From assembly GCA_030526245.1 (NCBI GenBank), contig JAUNDD010000001.1:1-64000 (forward strand): 64,000 nt of DNA. Direction: 5' to 3'. Origin of the DNA: Lachnospiraceae bacterium. Its GTDB lineage: Bacteria; Bacillota; Clostridia; Lachnospirales; Lachnospiraceae. Positions 1 to 7,672 of this stretch are shown here, piece by piece (positions within the stretch are counted from its first letter, which is position 1; each line of letters starts with the position of its first letter). The translations under genes and the position numbers were made by a program. The notes beneath the pieces are model-generated. The model had not been told where the DNA came from, made no database searches, and worked only from the letters and a program-made list of their open reading frames with translations.

Positions 1-52
1 TGCGGCGGTTGTCCGGATATTTGCCCGATTTTATATCGGGCCCGTAGGAAAT
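1..52 (+). repeat. Dispersed repeat, copy A (cut by window edge)
   Basis: These 52 bases are identical to 55529-55580 and similar to 4629-4680. The block holds the dyad GCCCGAT/ATCGGGC around a TTTAT loop. It lies just beyond the terminator of the minus-strand citrate synthase gene. The element probably continues left of the window, because the related copies are about 80 bp long. Confidence 0.85.
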
Positions 53-72
53 TCCGGTTGGAATTTCCTATG

Positions 73-110
73 AAAAAACAGCCAGGCACAATTGTGCCTG
101 GCTGTTTTCT
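73..110 (-). terminator. Intrinsic terminator of the citrate synthase gene
   Basis: A near-perfect stem (AACAGCCAGGCACAA and its complement, almost no loop) is followed on the minus strand by TTTTTTC. It starts 11 bases after the citrate synthase stop codon. Confidence 0.9.
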
Positions 111-120
111 ATTCTCATAT

Positions 121-1497
121 TTACTGCACGCGGTCCTCTAACCGGCGATAGGCTCTGTGATGTCCCACATACTTGTAAGCCGGACGGATGATCTTGCCGT
201 CGTTGACCAGCTCCTCCATCCGGTGAGCGGCCCAGCCGGAGATACGGGCAATGGCAAAGATCGGGGTATACAGCTGCTCCGGAATACCCAGCATGGAATA
301 TATAAATCCGCTGTAGAAGTCGACGTTGCAGCAGATCGGCTTGGACAGCTGCTTGCGCTCGGTGAGCAGCTTGGAGGCGATCTTTTCCACCGTCTCGTAC
401 AGGTGATACTCTTCCTCCAGTCCCTTCTCATAGGACAGCTTCTCCGCATACTGCTTTAAGATCACCGCACGGGGATCCGACAGGGTGTAGATGGCATGAC
501 CCATACCGTAGATCAGACCGGCACCGTCAAAGGCCTCGCCGGCCAGGATCTTTTCCAGATATTCCTGAATGGCTGCCTCGTCATTCCAGTTACGGATATT
601 CTTTTTGATGTCCGCGAACATGCGCTGTACCTTCAGGTTGGCACCGCCGTGCTTGGGTCCCTTCAGTGAGGCCAGGGATGCCGCCACTGCGGAATAGGTA
701 TCTGTACCTGAGGACGTTACAACGTGGGTTGTGAAGGTGGAGTTGTTACCACCGCCGTGCTCTGCATGCAGCACCAGACAGGTATCCAGTACCCGAGCCT
801 CCAGCTCGGTATAGACACTGTCGCCGCGAAGCATATGCAGGATGTTTTCTGCCGTGGACTTGGTGGGATCCGGATAGTGGATAAACAGGCTCTTGCCCAG
901 ATTGTAGTGCTGATATGCATGATAGCCGTATACGGAATACAGCGGCATGGTCGCAATCAGCGTCAGTGACTGACGCAGCACATTCATGATATCCAGATTG
1001 TCGGGATCCTCATCGTAGGAGTAGAGCGTCAGAACGCCTCGCTGGAGTGCATTCATCAGGTTGGCACTGGGGGCCTTCATCACAACGTCACGCACAAACT
1101 TTTTCGGCAGCTCACGGAACTGACTGAGCACATCGATAAACTGACGCAGCTGCTCCTTGGTGGGAAGCTCACCGAACATCAGAAGATACGTGGTCTCCTC
1201 GAAATTGAAGCGACGGTTGGTAAAGCCGTTGATCAGCTCCTTGACATTGTAGCCCTGGAAAAAGAGTTCACCTTCAATGGGTACCTTCTTACCGTTCTTG
1301 GTACGGAAACCGTTAACATCCGAGATCTCCGTCAGGCCCGTCAGAACACCTTTACCATTCGACTCACGCAGTCCCCGCTTAACATCGTATTCCTGATACA
1401 GGTTCGGATCGATCCGGCCCGCCTCGATACAATAGCGCAGGAACTCCTCCATCTTGTCATTCATCAACTGCTTTTCTTCCATCATGCTGCTCACCAT
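121..1497 (-). CDS. gltA: Citrate synthase
   Basis: Condenses acetyl-CoA with oxaloacetate to citrate in the cytoplasm, the entry step of the oxidative citrate branch that leads to 2-oxoglutarate and glutamate. At 458 residues it has the usual size of the clostridial enzyme. Visible family signatures are HAEHGGGNNSTF (244-255, catalytic His region), PKHGGAN (281-287), GMGHAIY (331-337, second catalytic His) and NVDFYSG (391-397, catalytic Asp). The ATG at 1497 follows AGGAAAGGAA; a second in-frame ATG five codons in is possible. It has its own terminator and stands alone, with no aconitase or isocitrate dehydrogenase beside it. A 2-methylcitrate synthase role cannot be excluded from sequence alone. 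Confidence 0.95.
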   Translation of the reverse strand: MVSSMMEEKQLMNDKMEEFLRYCIEAGRIDPNLYQEYDVKRGLRESNGKGVLTGLTEISDVNGFRTKNGKKVPIEGELFFQGYNVKELINGFTNRRFNFEETTYLLMFGELPTKEQLRQFIDVLSQFRELPKKFVRDVVMKAPSANLMNALQRGVLTLYSYDEDPDNLDIMNVLRQSLTLIATMPLYSVYGYHAYQHYNLGKSLFIHYPDPTKSTAENILHMLRGDSVYTELEARVLDTCLVLHAEHGGGNNSTFTTHVVTSSGTDTYSAVAASLASLKGPKHGGANLKVQRMFADIKKNIRNWNDEAAIQEYLEKILAGEAFDGAGLIYGMGHAIYTLSDPRAVILKQYAEKLSYEKGLEEEYHLYETVEKIASKLLTERKQLSKPICCNVDFYSGFIYSMLGIPEQLYTPIFAIARISGWAAHRMEELVNDGKIIRPAYKYVGHHRAYRRLEDRVQ

Positions 1498-1505
1498 TTC
1501 CTTTC

Positions 1506-1563
1506 CTGCCCGAGACCGCCGGGCAGTTTTTTAACGGCTGTTGTTTTCACAGCAGGCCGTTTT
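1506..1563 (+). other. Two terminator-like hairpins in the citrate synthase leader
   Basis: Read on the plus strand, CTGCCC(1506-1511)/GGGCAG(1521-1526) is followed by six T, and AACGGC/GCCGTT (1533-1560) is followed by TTTTT. Both look like plus-strand terminators although no plus-strand gene precedes them. On the minus strand they lie in the untranslated leader of the citrate synthase gene, close to its ribosome binding site. Confidence 0.5.
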
Positions 1564-1697
1564 TCCCGACCTGACCGTCCGTATCCTGATATGACCACCC
1601 CAGTGTCTGTCTGCACTCTGGTCCGACTGTCTTACGAACGATCTGCCAATCAGCCTGTCGGGTTCAAACCATCCAAATCACTGACTCAATATTCGTT

Positions 1698-1725
1698 ATT
1701 ATACACGAATTTTTCCATTTGTCTT
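1698..1725 (-). promoter_or_regulatory. Candidate promoter of the citrate synthase gene
   Basis: On the minus strand there is a perfect TATAAT (+ strand 1698-1703) with AAGACA 16 bases upstream. It overlaps the end of the arsR-like gene and would give a leader of about 190 nt. The -35 match is weak. Confidence 0.4.
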
Positions 1726-2160
1726 GTGCTTTTTCCCGGTTTTCGACTTATCTTTCATCTTTTTCTTGTTTTTTTCGAATTCTTTTTTATTTTTTTCGGA
1801 TTTATTCCCGATTCGTTCCTTTTCTTCGTCCCGAAGCTTATCCTTTTCCTTACCCTTGCCTTTATTCTTCTTTGACTTCTTCTCCAGCGGCACATGGCCC
1901 GTCAGAAATCCGGCCAGCTCCGCCAGGGCCTCCCGGTTCAGCGAATAGAGCACATTTTTTCCACTTCGTGTGCCCGTCACCACACCGGCTTCACACAGGG
2001 TCTTCATATGATGGGACAGCGTGGACTGGACCACACTGACCTGCTCCAAAAGCTCGGCCGCATTCATCGACCGCTCCTCCAGCAGACCCAGAATCTGCAA
2101 CCTGGACGAATCCCCCAGGGCCTTAAAGGCCTGCTCATACCACTTCGGATCTCTCTCCAT
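1699..2160 (-). CDS. ArsR-family repressor with lysine-rich tail
   Basis: A winged-helix transcriptional regulator. Residues 1-92 are a normal ArsR domain: FKALGDSSRLQILGLL leads into the recognition segment VVQSTLSHHMKTL (about 43-55) and the wing TRSGKNVLYSL (64-74). The metal-binding CxCxxC-type motif of helix 3 is absent, so the inducer is unknown. Residues 93-153 are an odd low-complexity tail made mostly of Lys with Glu and Asn, probably disordered and able to bind nucleic acid. The start ATG follows AGGAGGCAGCTT. It lies 10 bases after the L,D-transpeptidase gene on the same strand and is probably cotranscribed with it. Confidence 0.85.
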   Translation of the reverse strand: MERDPKWYEQAFKALGDSSRLQILGLLEERSMNAAELLEQVSVVQSTLSHHMKTLCEAGVVTGTRSGKNVLYSLNREALAELAGFLTGHVPLEKKSKKNKGKGKEKDKLRDEEKERIGNKSEKNKKEFEKNKKKMKDKSKTGKKHKTNGKIRV

Positions 2161-2170
2161 AAGCTGCCTC

Positions 2171-4489
2171 CTAATACACGATCACCGGTGTACCGATGGA
2201 TACGATGTTATAGATCTCCCGGACCGCATCCAGCGGTGTGTTCACACAGCCGTGGGAACCGGCGTAGAGATAGATCTGTCCGCCGAAAACACCTCGCGTC
2301 TGCATGTCGTGAATACCGATGTTGCCGTTAAAGGGCATCCAGTAATCCACCGGCGAGCGGTAATCCTCACCCACCAGCACGTAGTCGGTCATCTTTGCAT
2401 CGATGGCCCAGACACCGCCGGCGGGCGTCTCGTTGTTCTTGTTCGGGTTACCGGTCACCACCGGCGTATCCACCATCAGTTCTCCGTTCTGGTAGCACCA
2501 CATATTCTGGGCTTCGATGGAGATCTCCACATAGGTGCCGCCGATATCGTCAGTATCCCGGCAGACGCCGCGATAGCTGTATACCGGCTCGATGACCTCC
2601 TCCTTTTTCTCCTTCAGATCCTGCAGCAGCTGATCGTAGGTCTCCTCGCCGGCGATCTGCCAGCCGTAGTCACCATCGTACAGCTCCACGGTACTTCCAA
2701 ACGAGGTGGTAAAGGTATGGACCTTGCCAAAGGTATCGTATTTTTCCGCCAGCTCGAACACATAGGACCGGACCTTATCCGGATCCAGCACGTATTTTCC
2801 GTTGGTCGTGGTGGTCACCAGCTTTTCAAAAATGCTCTCCGCATCCAGCACCTCCTGACGGTCTCCGAAATCGTAGGTGATATGGGCACCTACCACCGCA
2901 TTTCGTGCTTCCTTCTCCGCGTTAAGCTCCTCGTCATCCTCAAAGATCTCCGGCTTCAGGTAGCAGTCGGCCTCCTCCAGATCCACCTGGGTCTGGTCCT
3001 TTTTCACCGCCAACCGGATCGCGCTGATGACACTCTCGCTTTCCAGCGCTGTACCCGGATCCTCCGGGAATACCTTAAACAGGCTGTCATCCGCTGCCAG
3101 ATAGGCATCTTTCGGTGTGCGCATGTTGTCCTTCTGCATGGCACTCAGCCCGGACACCGCCGCCTCCAGCTTTTCCTCATCACATCCGGTCCGGATCACC
3201 ACCTTCTGCTCGCCCCGGACCAGCTGCATAATGGGCCACAGAACGCAGAGCTGGTTCTTCATGGTCTGCTCCAGCCCCTGATCGTCCTCGTAGCGGAAGT
3301 CGATCTGGGAGGCGGTGATCACCTCATCCTCCGCCTCCCGGGCGGACACCGTCAGCTGATAGCCAGCTGCCAGCTCATCCAGGGAAGCCCGCACCTCCTC
3401 GATGGTCTTTTCAGAACAGTCCTGTCCGAAGACCACGGTTCCCGGGTAAAAATGCCTGCTGAAGTAAACCGCCCGAACAGAGTAGGCGGAGATACCGGCC
3501 ACGGCAAGGATACAGCCGCCGGCGATGGCGAGATTACGTCTGGTGAGCCATTTACGGGCCAGGGCAGCGAGGCGCGCCCCCAGGGATATCTTCTTTTCTG
3601 CTATTTCCTCCGCTTTTTCCTCGCCTGCAGTCTTTTCCTCATTCTCATGAGTTTCTCCACAAGGCTCTTTTTTCGAATCTAAATCTTCTTCCTTTTCTTC
3701 TTCATCCAGGTACTCGTCTTCTTCAGACTCATCCTCCTCGTCAAGGTACTCGTCTTCTTCCGGCTCGTCCTCTTCATCCAGTTCCTGATCTACGTCAAGC
3801 TCTACCTCCAGGTCATCGTCTGCGTCCGATCCTTCTTCGTCCAGATACTCACCTACGTCCGACTCATCCTCTTCATCGAGGTACTCATCCACGTCCGATT
3901 CATCCTCCTCGTCAAGGTACTCGTCTTCTTCCGGTTCTTCTTCTACAAGCTCCTGCTCATCGCCTGCCGGCATAGCCTCCTCTGCCTCATCTGTCTCCAC
4001 AGCCGCAGCTTCAGCAACGATTTCCTCGCTCTCCCAGCCCGGCTCCGGCAGTTCATTCTCTTCCGCCTCCTGCGCTTCCTCTAAAAGCTCCTGCTGGCGT
4101 CGCTGGCGACTCTCCTCCCAGGCCTGTCTGGCCAGCTCCTCCCGGCGCTGACGACGGCGATTTTCCCGATCCGTCAGCCGCTGCTGGCTGCGCTCATCCG
4201 CCTGGCGACGCCCCTGGGCTGCCTCCTGCCGGCGCAGCTGCCGCTCCTTTTCCTGGCGTTTTCTTTCCTCCGAGGCCTCTTTGGACTGTTTTTTCAGCTC
4301 CGCCGCCTGCGCTTTGGCCCGGTTCTTATCTTCCTCAGCCTTTTCTTTTTCCTGCTTCTTAAGCTGGGCTGCTGCCTCCGGAGACAGCTTGTCCCGATAC
4401 CGGCTGCCGCGTCTGGACTGACGGCTGGTACTGTACCGGCTGGACTCACTGATATGTTCGTCTCTTCCTGTATGCTTTCGATCTGTCAT
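2171..4489 (-). CDS. L,D-transpeptidase (YkuD) with long charged cytoplasmic tail
   Basis: Predicted membrane-anchored cell-wall enzyme forming 3-3 peptidoglycan crosslinks or attaching proteins. Order: basic coiled-coil-like region rich in Arg/Lys/Gln/Glu (about 35-145); acidic repeats of the type DEYLDEEDES (about 183-266); one membrane helix (about 317-340); an extracellular peptidoglycan-binding type-4-like region with the two-fold repeat usual in this family (about 350-630); and a C-terminal YkuD domain (about 640-772) with the catalytic signature SHGC (Cys748) and upstream IHD. The cytoplasmic part of more than 300 residues is far longer than in ordinary L,D-transpeptidases. Its start codon and first codons lie in a 39-bp triplication. 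An arsR-like gene follows 10 bases downstream. Confidence 0.88.
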   Translation of the reverse strand: MTDRKHTGRDEHISESSRYSTSRQSRRGSRYRDKLSPEAAAQLKKQEKEKAEEDKNRAKAQAAELKKQSKEASEERKRQEKERQLRRQEAAQGRRQADERSQQRLTDRENRRRQRREELARQAWEESRQRRQQELLEEAQEAEENELPEPGWESEEIVAEAAAVETDEAEEAMPAGDEQELVEEEPEEDEYLDEEDESDVDEYLDEEDESDVGEYLDEEGSDADDDLEVELDVDQELDEEDEPEEDEYLDEEDESEEDEYLDEEEKEEDLDSKKEPCGETHENEEKTAGEEKAEEIAEKKISLGARLAALARKWLTRRNLAIAGGCILAVAGISAYSVRAVYFSRHFYPGTVVFGQDCSEKTIEEVRASLDELAAGYQLTVSAREAEDEVITASQIDFRYEDDQGLEQTMKNQLCVLWPIMQLVRGEQKVVIRTGCDEEKLEAAVSGLSAMQKDNMRTPKDAYLAADDSLFKVFPEDPGTALESESVISAIRLAVKKDQTQVDLEEADCYLKPEIFEDDEELNAEKEARNAVVGAHITYDFGDRQEVLDAESIFEKLVTTTTNGKYVLDPDKVRSYVFELAEKYDTFGKVHTFTTSFGSTVELYDGDYGWQIAGEETYDQLLQDLKEKKEEVIEPVYSYRGVCRDTDDIGGTYVEISIEAQNMWCYQNGELMVDTPVVTGNPNKNNETPAGGVWAIDAKMTDYVLVGEDYRSPVDYWMPFNGNIGIHDMQTRGVFGGQIYLYAGSHGCVNTPLDAVREIYNIVSIGTPVIVY

Positions 4490-4587
4490 CTTCGTCCATC
4501 ACCTATCTGTATGCTTTTGATCTGTCATCTTCGTCCATTACCTATCTGTATGCTTTCGATCTGTCATCTTCGTCCATTACCTATCTA
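4468..4587 (-). repeat. 39-bp tandem triplication over the L,D-transpeptidase start
   Basis: Three copies (from about 4471, 4510 and 4549) differ at only one or two bases. On the minus strand each contains ATGACAGATC(G/A)AAAGCATACA, that is the real start codon plus the codons for TDRKHT. The two upstream copies read MTDRKHTDR and MTDQKHTDR and then stop (TAA, TGA), making two 9-codon upstream ORFs in front of the gene. Confidence 0.9.
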
Positions 4588-4600
4588 TTATGATTTATGA

Positions 4601-4680
4601 CCAAGCGTGCCTTACACTCCTGCCGCTCTGCGGCGGTTGTCCGGATACCTGCCTGATCTATATCGGACCCATAGAAAAAT
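4601..4680 (+). repeat. Dispersed repeat, copy B
   Basis: It aligns with 55501-55580 over the whole 80 bases, apart from a one-base length difference inside the second dyad. The conserved core is TGCGGCGGTTGTCCGGAT. It lies beyond the terminator of the minus-strand zinc-ribbon gene, as the other copies do. Confidence 0.8.
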
Positions 4681-4710
4681 CCATTCAGATTTTACCATGA
4701 AAGTAACAAA

Positions 4711-4747
4711 CAGCCCACTATCTCACTGCCGTGAAATTGTGGGCTGA
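4711..4747 (-). terminator. Probable terminator after the zinc-ribbon gene
   Basis: CAGCCCAC and GTGGGCTG form an 8-bp stem with a long loop between the zinc-ribbon gene stop (4775) and repeat copy B. The T-run on the minus strand is poor, so efficiency is uncertain. Confidence 0.5.
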
Positions 4748-4774
4748 AAAACACTTCATCTGAAGCTCTCTTCT

Positions 4775-5899
4775 TTATTTTACCTTGACGGTTGCACGGT
4801 AGATCACTGCCCACAGGCTGGTGAACAGCAGCCATGCCGCATAGGCACCCTTGGCCGCCAGACCGATGTAGTCATCCGGAGCCATCGGAAGCATGCACAG
4901 AACCGTCACAGCGCATCCCAGCAGATTAACAAAGATGGAAAATCCGGGGATCTTGCCGATAAAGGTACCGGTGCGTACATTTACCTTAACAACCTTCAGT
5001 GCAAACATGACCTGCACATAGTACAGGATCACAAATACGGTGGTGATCACAAGGATCAGCAGAACGATGATACCTACAAACAGGGTCATCATCGAGGAAG
5101 CTGCGCCGGCTGCCACCACATAGGAAACAGAAAGGACAATGCCTGCCAGCAGAAGCGCGCAGACCAGGATCATCTTGATCACAATGCCGACCTTGGTCAT
5201 GGTGATACCTGCGGTAGAGGTCTCTCTGCGTCTGGTGCTGGTGCCGCAGAAGGCCATCCACATACCAAACATCATCAGGATCGCCGGGATCAGCATCACC
5301 AGCATCGCTGCCATAAAGATCAGCGGATCCACACGGTCAAGCAGCTTCACAGCCATGTTGGCATAGCGCAGAAGCATATTCTCACCAACAGTCTTGTTCA
5401 GGGTATTCATCACCGTGGCAATGTTGACTCTTGCACTGCCCAGCGCCACATTCAGGATAGAAGCGATCGTGTATACGGTAAAGCAGATCATCGGCACAAA
5501 GAAGAAGAAGGATTTGATCCGACGTCTGGCCTTTTTCATCAGCAGACCGGAGCTGACCGGAGCCGGCTCTTCTTCCGGTTCATCGTAGTAACCGTATTCT
5601 GCCTCATAGGCCTGGGGCGGCTGTTCGTAGCCATAAGCCTGACCGGCATACTGCTGATCCTCCGGATGACCCAGATATCCGTATTCCTCTTCCGGCATTT
5701 CCTGAGGTGCGCCAACCGCCTCCTCATACTGAACATCCGGAACCTCAACCTCCTGAGGGTACTCCTCCGGATTTTCCTCCGAAAGCTCCTCGATCACTCC
5801 CGGCTCACCGATGGGCATTTCCAGCAATTCGTTGCCGCACTTGCTGCAGTTCGTGCTCGCATCGTCATTCTCCTGCCCGCAATACATGCATCTTTTCAT
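4775..5899 (-). CDS. Zinc-ribbon multi-pass membrane protein, unknown function
   Basis: 374 residues from the ATG at 5899, chosen because it follows AGGAAGGAG and begins directly with the zinc ribbon; a longer reading frame to 5974 has no such site. Cys4, Cys7, Cys18 and Cys21 form a CxxC...CxxC knuckle. It is followed by an acidic, Tyr/Gln/Pro-rich linker (about 22-125) and then by about six hydrophobic helices to the C-terminus. Such zinc-ribbon plus membrane proteins are common in clostridia, but their function is not known. It is a single gene with its own promoter (6010-6038). Confidence 0.75.
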   Translation of the reverse strand: MKRCMYCGQENDDASTNCSKCGNELLEMPIGEPGVIEELSEENPEEYPQEVEVPDVQYEEAVGAPQEMPEEEYGYLGHPEDQQYAGQAYGYEQPPQAYEAEYGYYDEPEEEPAPVSSGLLMKKARRRIKSFFFFVPMICFTVYTIASILNVALGSARVNIATVMNTLNKTVGENMLLRYANMAVKLLDRVDPLIFMAAMLVMLIPAILMMFGMWMAFCGTSTRRRETSTAGITMTKVGIVIKMILVCALLLAGIVLSVSYVVAAGAASSMMTLFVGIIVLLILVITTVFVILYYVQVMFALKVVKVNVRTGTFIGKIPGFSIFVNLLGCAVTVLCMLPMAPDDYIGLAAKGAYAAWLLFTSLWAVIYRATVKVK

Positions 5900-6009
5900 G
5901 GCAGACTGATCTCCTTCCTGTATATGCAATCGTTCCAAAACGATTAGGGTCTTCAAAACAGGATCACGTGTCATTCGTCACGCAAATCCCAAAAACGCGA
6001 ATCCATCGT

Positions 6010-6038
6010 ATTATATATCATTCCCTGTTTTCGGACAA
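6010..6038 (-). promoter_or_regulatory. Promoter of the zinc-ribbon membrane protein gene
   Basis: The minus strand reads TTGTCC, a 17-base spacer, then TATAAT. It lies about 110 bases upstream of the chosen start at 5899, which supports that start over the longer one. Confidence 0.65.
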
Positions 6039-6103
6039 GACTGTTTCTCAATCCGGAAACACAAAAATGACGGCTGTTTCCCGGCTGTTTTAAGTCAATT
6101 CCG

Positions 6104-6292
6104 CTAATCGGACAGACTCAGATTCGCCATCAGCAGGCAGTCCCCGGTATGGGGACAGTTTCCGTAAGCGCAGTCCGTATCCACGATCCGCAGCTTTCCC
6201 TGCTCATCCTCCTCCAGCTCGCAGAAAATACGACGTGTCTGATTTTGTGCCTTGCAGAAACCGCTGACGGTCTCCTCTCTGATCTCAGCCAT
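6104..6292 (-). CDS. Small cysteine-rich protein, unknown function
   Basis: 62 residues from the ATG at 6292, which follows AAGGGAGAGACC. It has five Cys: one near residue 13, one near 24, and a C-terminal cluster CxxxxCxxxxxC (DCAYGNCPHTGDC) with a His inside, which looks like a metal- or cluster-binding site. I do not recognise the family. It follows telA on the same strand with about 145 bases between, so it may be the last gene of the xpaC-telA unit. Confidence 0.6.
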   Translation of the reverse strand: MAEIREETVSGFCKAQNQTRRIFCELEEDEQGKLRIVDTDCAYGNCPHTGDCLLMANLSLSD

Positions 6293-6438
6293 GGTCTCTC
6301 CCTTCTTTTCCATGCTGCCATACCACTCGTCCATGACTGACTCGGTTTGTCCCGGTGCAGCTGCCCTTCACTGTGTAAGCAGCGACACTGCACCCATCGG
6401 CCGATCCATTTCAAACATCGGTATTTCCACAAACCGGC

Positions 6439-7650
6439 TTATCGCTGGCTCATCTCCAGCAGCTTGGCCTTCAGCTGATCTTCCATCTGCTTCATCTCAG
6501 CCTCCGCTGCCTGACGCTTCGCACGTCCGTCGGCCTGGATCTTCACCACCTCATCCAGCGTGGACATCAGAGTCGCATTGGTGGACTTGAGCGTTTCAAT
6601 ATCCACAATGCCCCGCTCAGAAGCCTGGGCCGTCTGCACCGTCGCCATCTTCAGCTTGTCGGCATTGGCCTTCAGCAGATCGTTGGTCAGATCCGTCACC
6701 GCGCTCTGGGCTCTGGCCGCCTCATTGGAATGCTGTACGCCCAGGGCGATGACCATCTGGTTCTTCCAGAGCGGAATGGTGTTCACCAGAGTAGACTGGA
6801 TCTTTTCCACCATCACCTCATCCGAATCCTGTACCAGACGGATCTGGGGTGCGGTCTGCAGCGCCACCGTACGGGTCAGTTCCAGGTCATAGAGCTTCTT
6901 TTCAAAACGCAGACACTTCTCATCCAGATCCTTGGCAGCCTGAGCATCCTCAGCCAGACCGCTCTTTAACGCCTTATCCTGCAAAGCCTTCAGGTCCACC
7001 GCGCGCACCTCCTGCAGACGCTTCTTGCCTGCCAGGATGTACATCGTCAGTTCCTTGAAGTAAGCCAGGTTCAGTGTATACATCTGGTCGAGCATGGCGA
7101 TGTCCTTAATCAGCTGAACCTGATGGTTTTCCAGGGATTTGCTGATGCGGTCCACATTTACCTCGACCTTATCATACTTGGCCTTCATGGTGGTGGCCTT
7201 GTCGCTCTGCTTCTTGAAGAAGCCGAAGAAGCCCTTGGACTCCTCTTCCTCCCCGTCAAAATGACGCAGCTCGGTCACCAGGCCGGCGATCATATCGCCA
7301 ACCTCGCCCATGTCCTTGGTACGGACATTTTCCAGAGCCTTCTCGGAAAAGTCCACCATCTTCTTCTGGGCACCCGCACCGTACTGAAGCACTGCTGCAC
7401 TGTCGTTGACATCGATCATTTTACTGAAGGCTTCCACCCGTTCCTTTTCCGCATCCGTCAGCATCTCATCCGTGACGGTGGGCAGGATCTCCTCCGGCTT
7501 TTCCTCCGCCGGCTTTGCTGCTGCCGCGGCCGCTGGGGCCGGTGCCTCGGGTGCTGCCCCAAAGGTCAGATCGATGGCCGGCGCTGCCGGTGCTGCTCCA
7601 AAATCGAGGGACGGAACCTCCGTTTTCATTACATCCATTTCATCAGCCAT
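6439..7650 (-). CDS. TelA-family (toxic anion resistance) protein
   Basis: 403 residues, mostly long amphipathic helices; the family is named for tellurite resistance and has no established biochemical activity. An Ala/Pro-rich N-terminus (about 1-50) carries two copies of a L(D/T)FGAAPxAPA motif. The rest (about 60-400) is the helical TelA domain with typical stretches such as QVQLIKDIAMLDQMY and IPLWKNQMVIALG. The gene follows xpaC by 22 bases, a pairing also seen in Bacillus (xpaC-yaaN), so the two products probably act together, perhaps in envelope stress. A related FGA motif ends the XpaC protein. Confidence 0.88.
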   Translation of the reverse strand: MADEMDVMKTEVPSLDFGAAPAAPAIDLTFGAAPEAPAPAAAAAAKPAEEKPEEILPTVTDEMLTDAEKERVEAFSKMIDVNDSAAVLQYGAGAQKKMVDFSEKALENVRTKDMGEVGDMIAGLVTELRHFDGEEEESKGFFGFFKKQSDKATTMKAKYDKVEVNVDRISKSLENHQVQLIKDIAMLDQMYTLNLAYFKELTMYILAGKKRLQEVRAVDLKALQDKALKSGLAEDAQAAKDLDEKCLRFEKKLYDLELTRTVALQTAPQIRLVQDSDEVMVEKIQSTLVNTIPLWKNQMVIALGVQHSNEAARAQSAVTDLTNDLLKANADKLKMATVQTAQASERGIVDIETLKSTNATLMSTLDEVVKIQADGRAKRQAAEAEMKQMEDQLKAKLLEMSQR

Positions 7651-7672
7651 GTTATACTCTCCTCATTTTATC

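Noticed and set aside
2021..3682. Open frame of 553 codons on the plus strand
   Set aside because: It lies antisense to the L,D-transpeptidase and ArsR genes, has no ribosome binding site and its product shows no domain; it follows from codon bias of the real genes.
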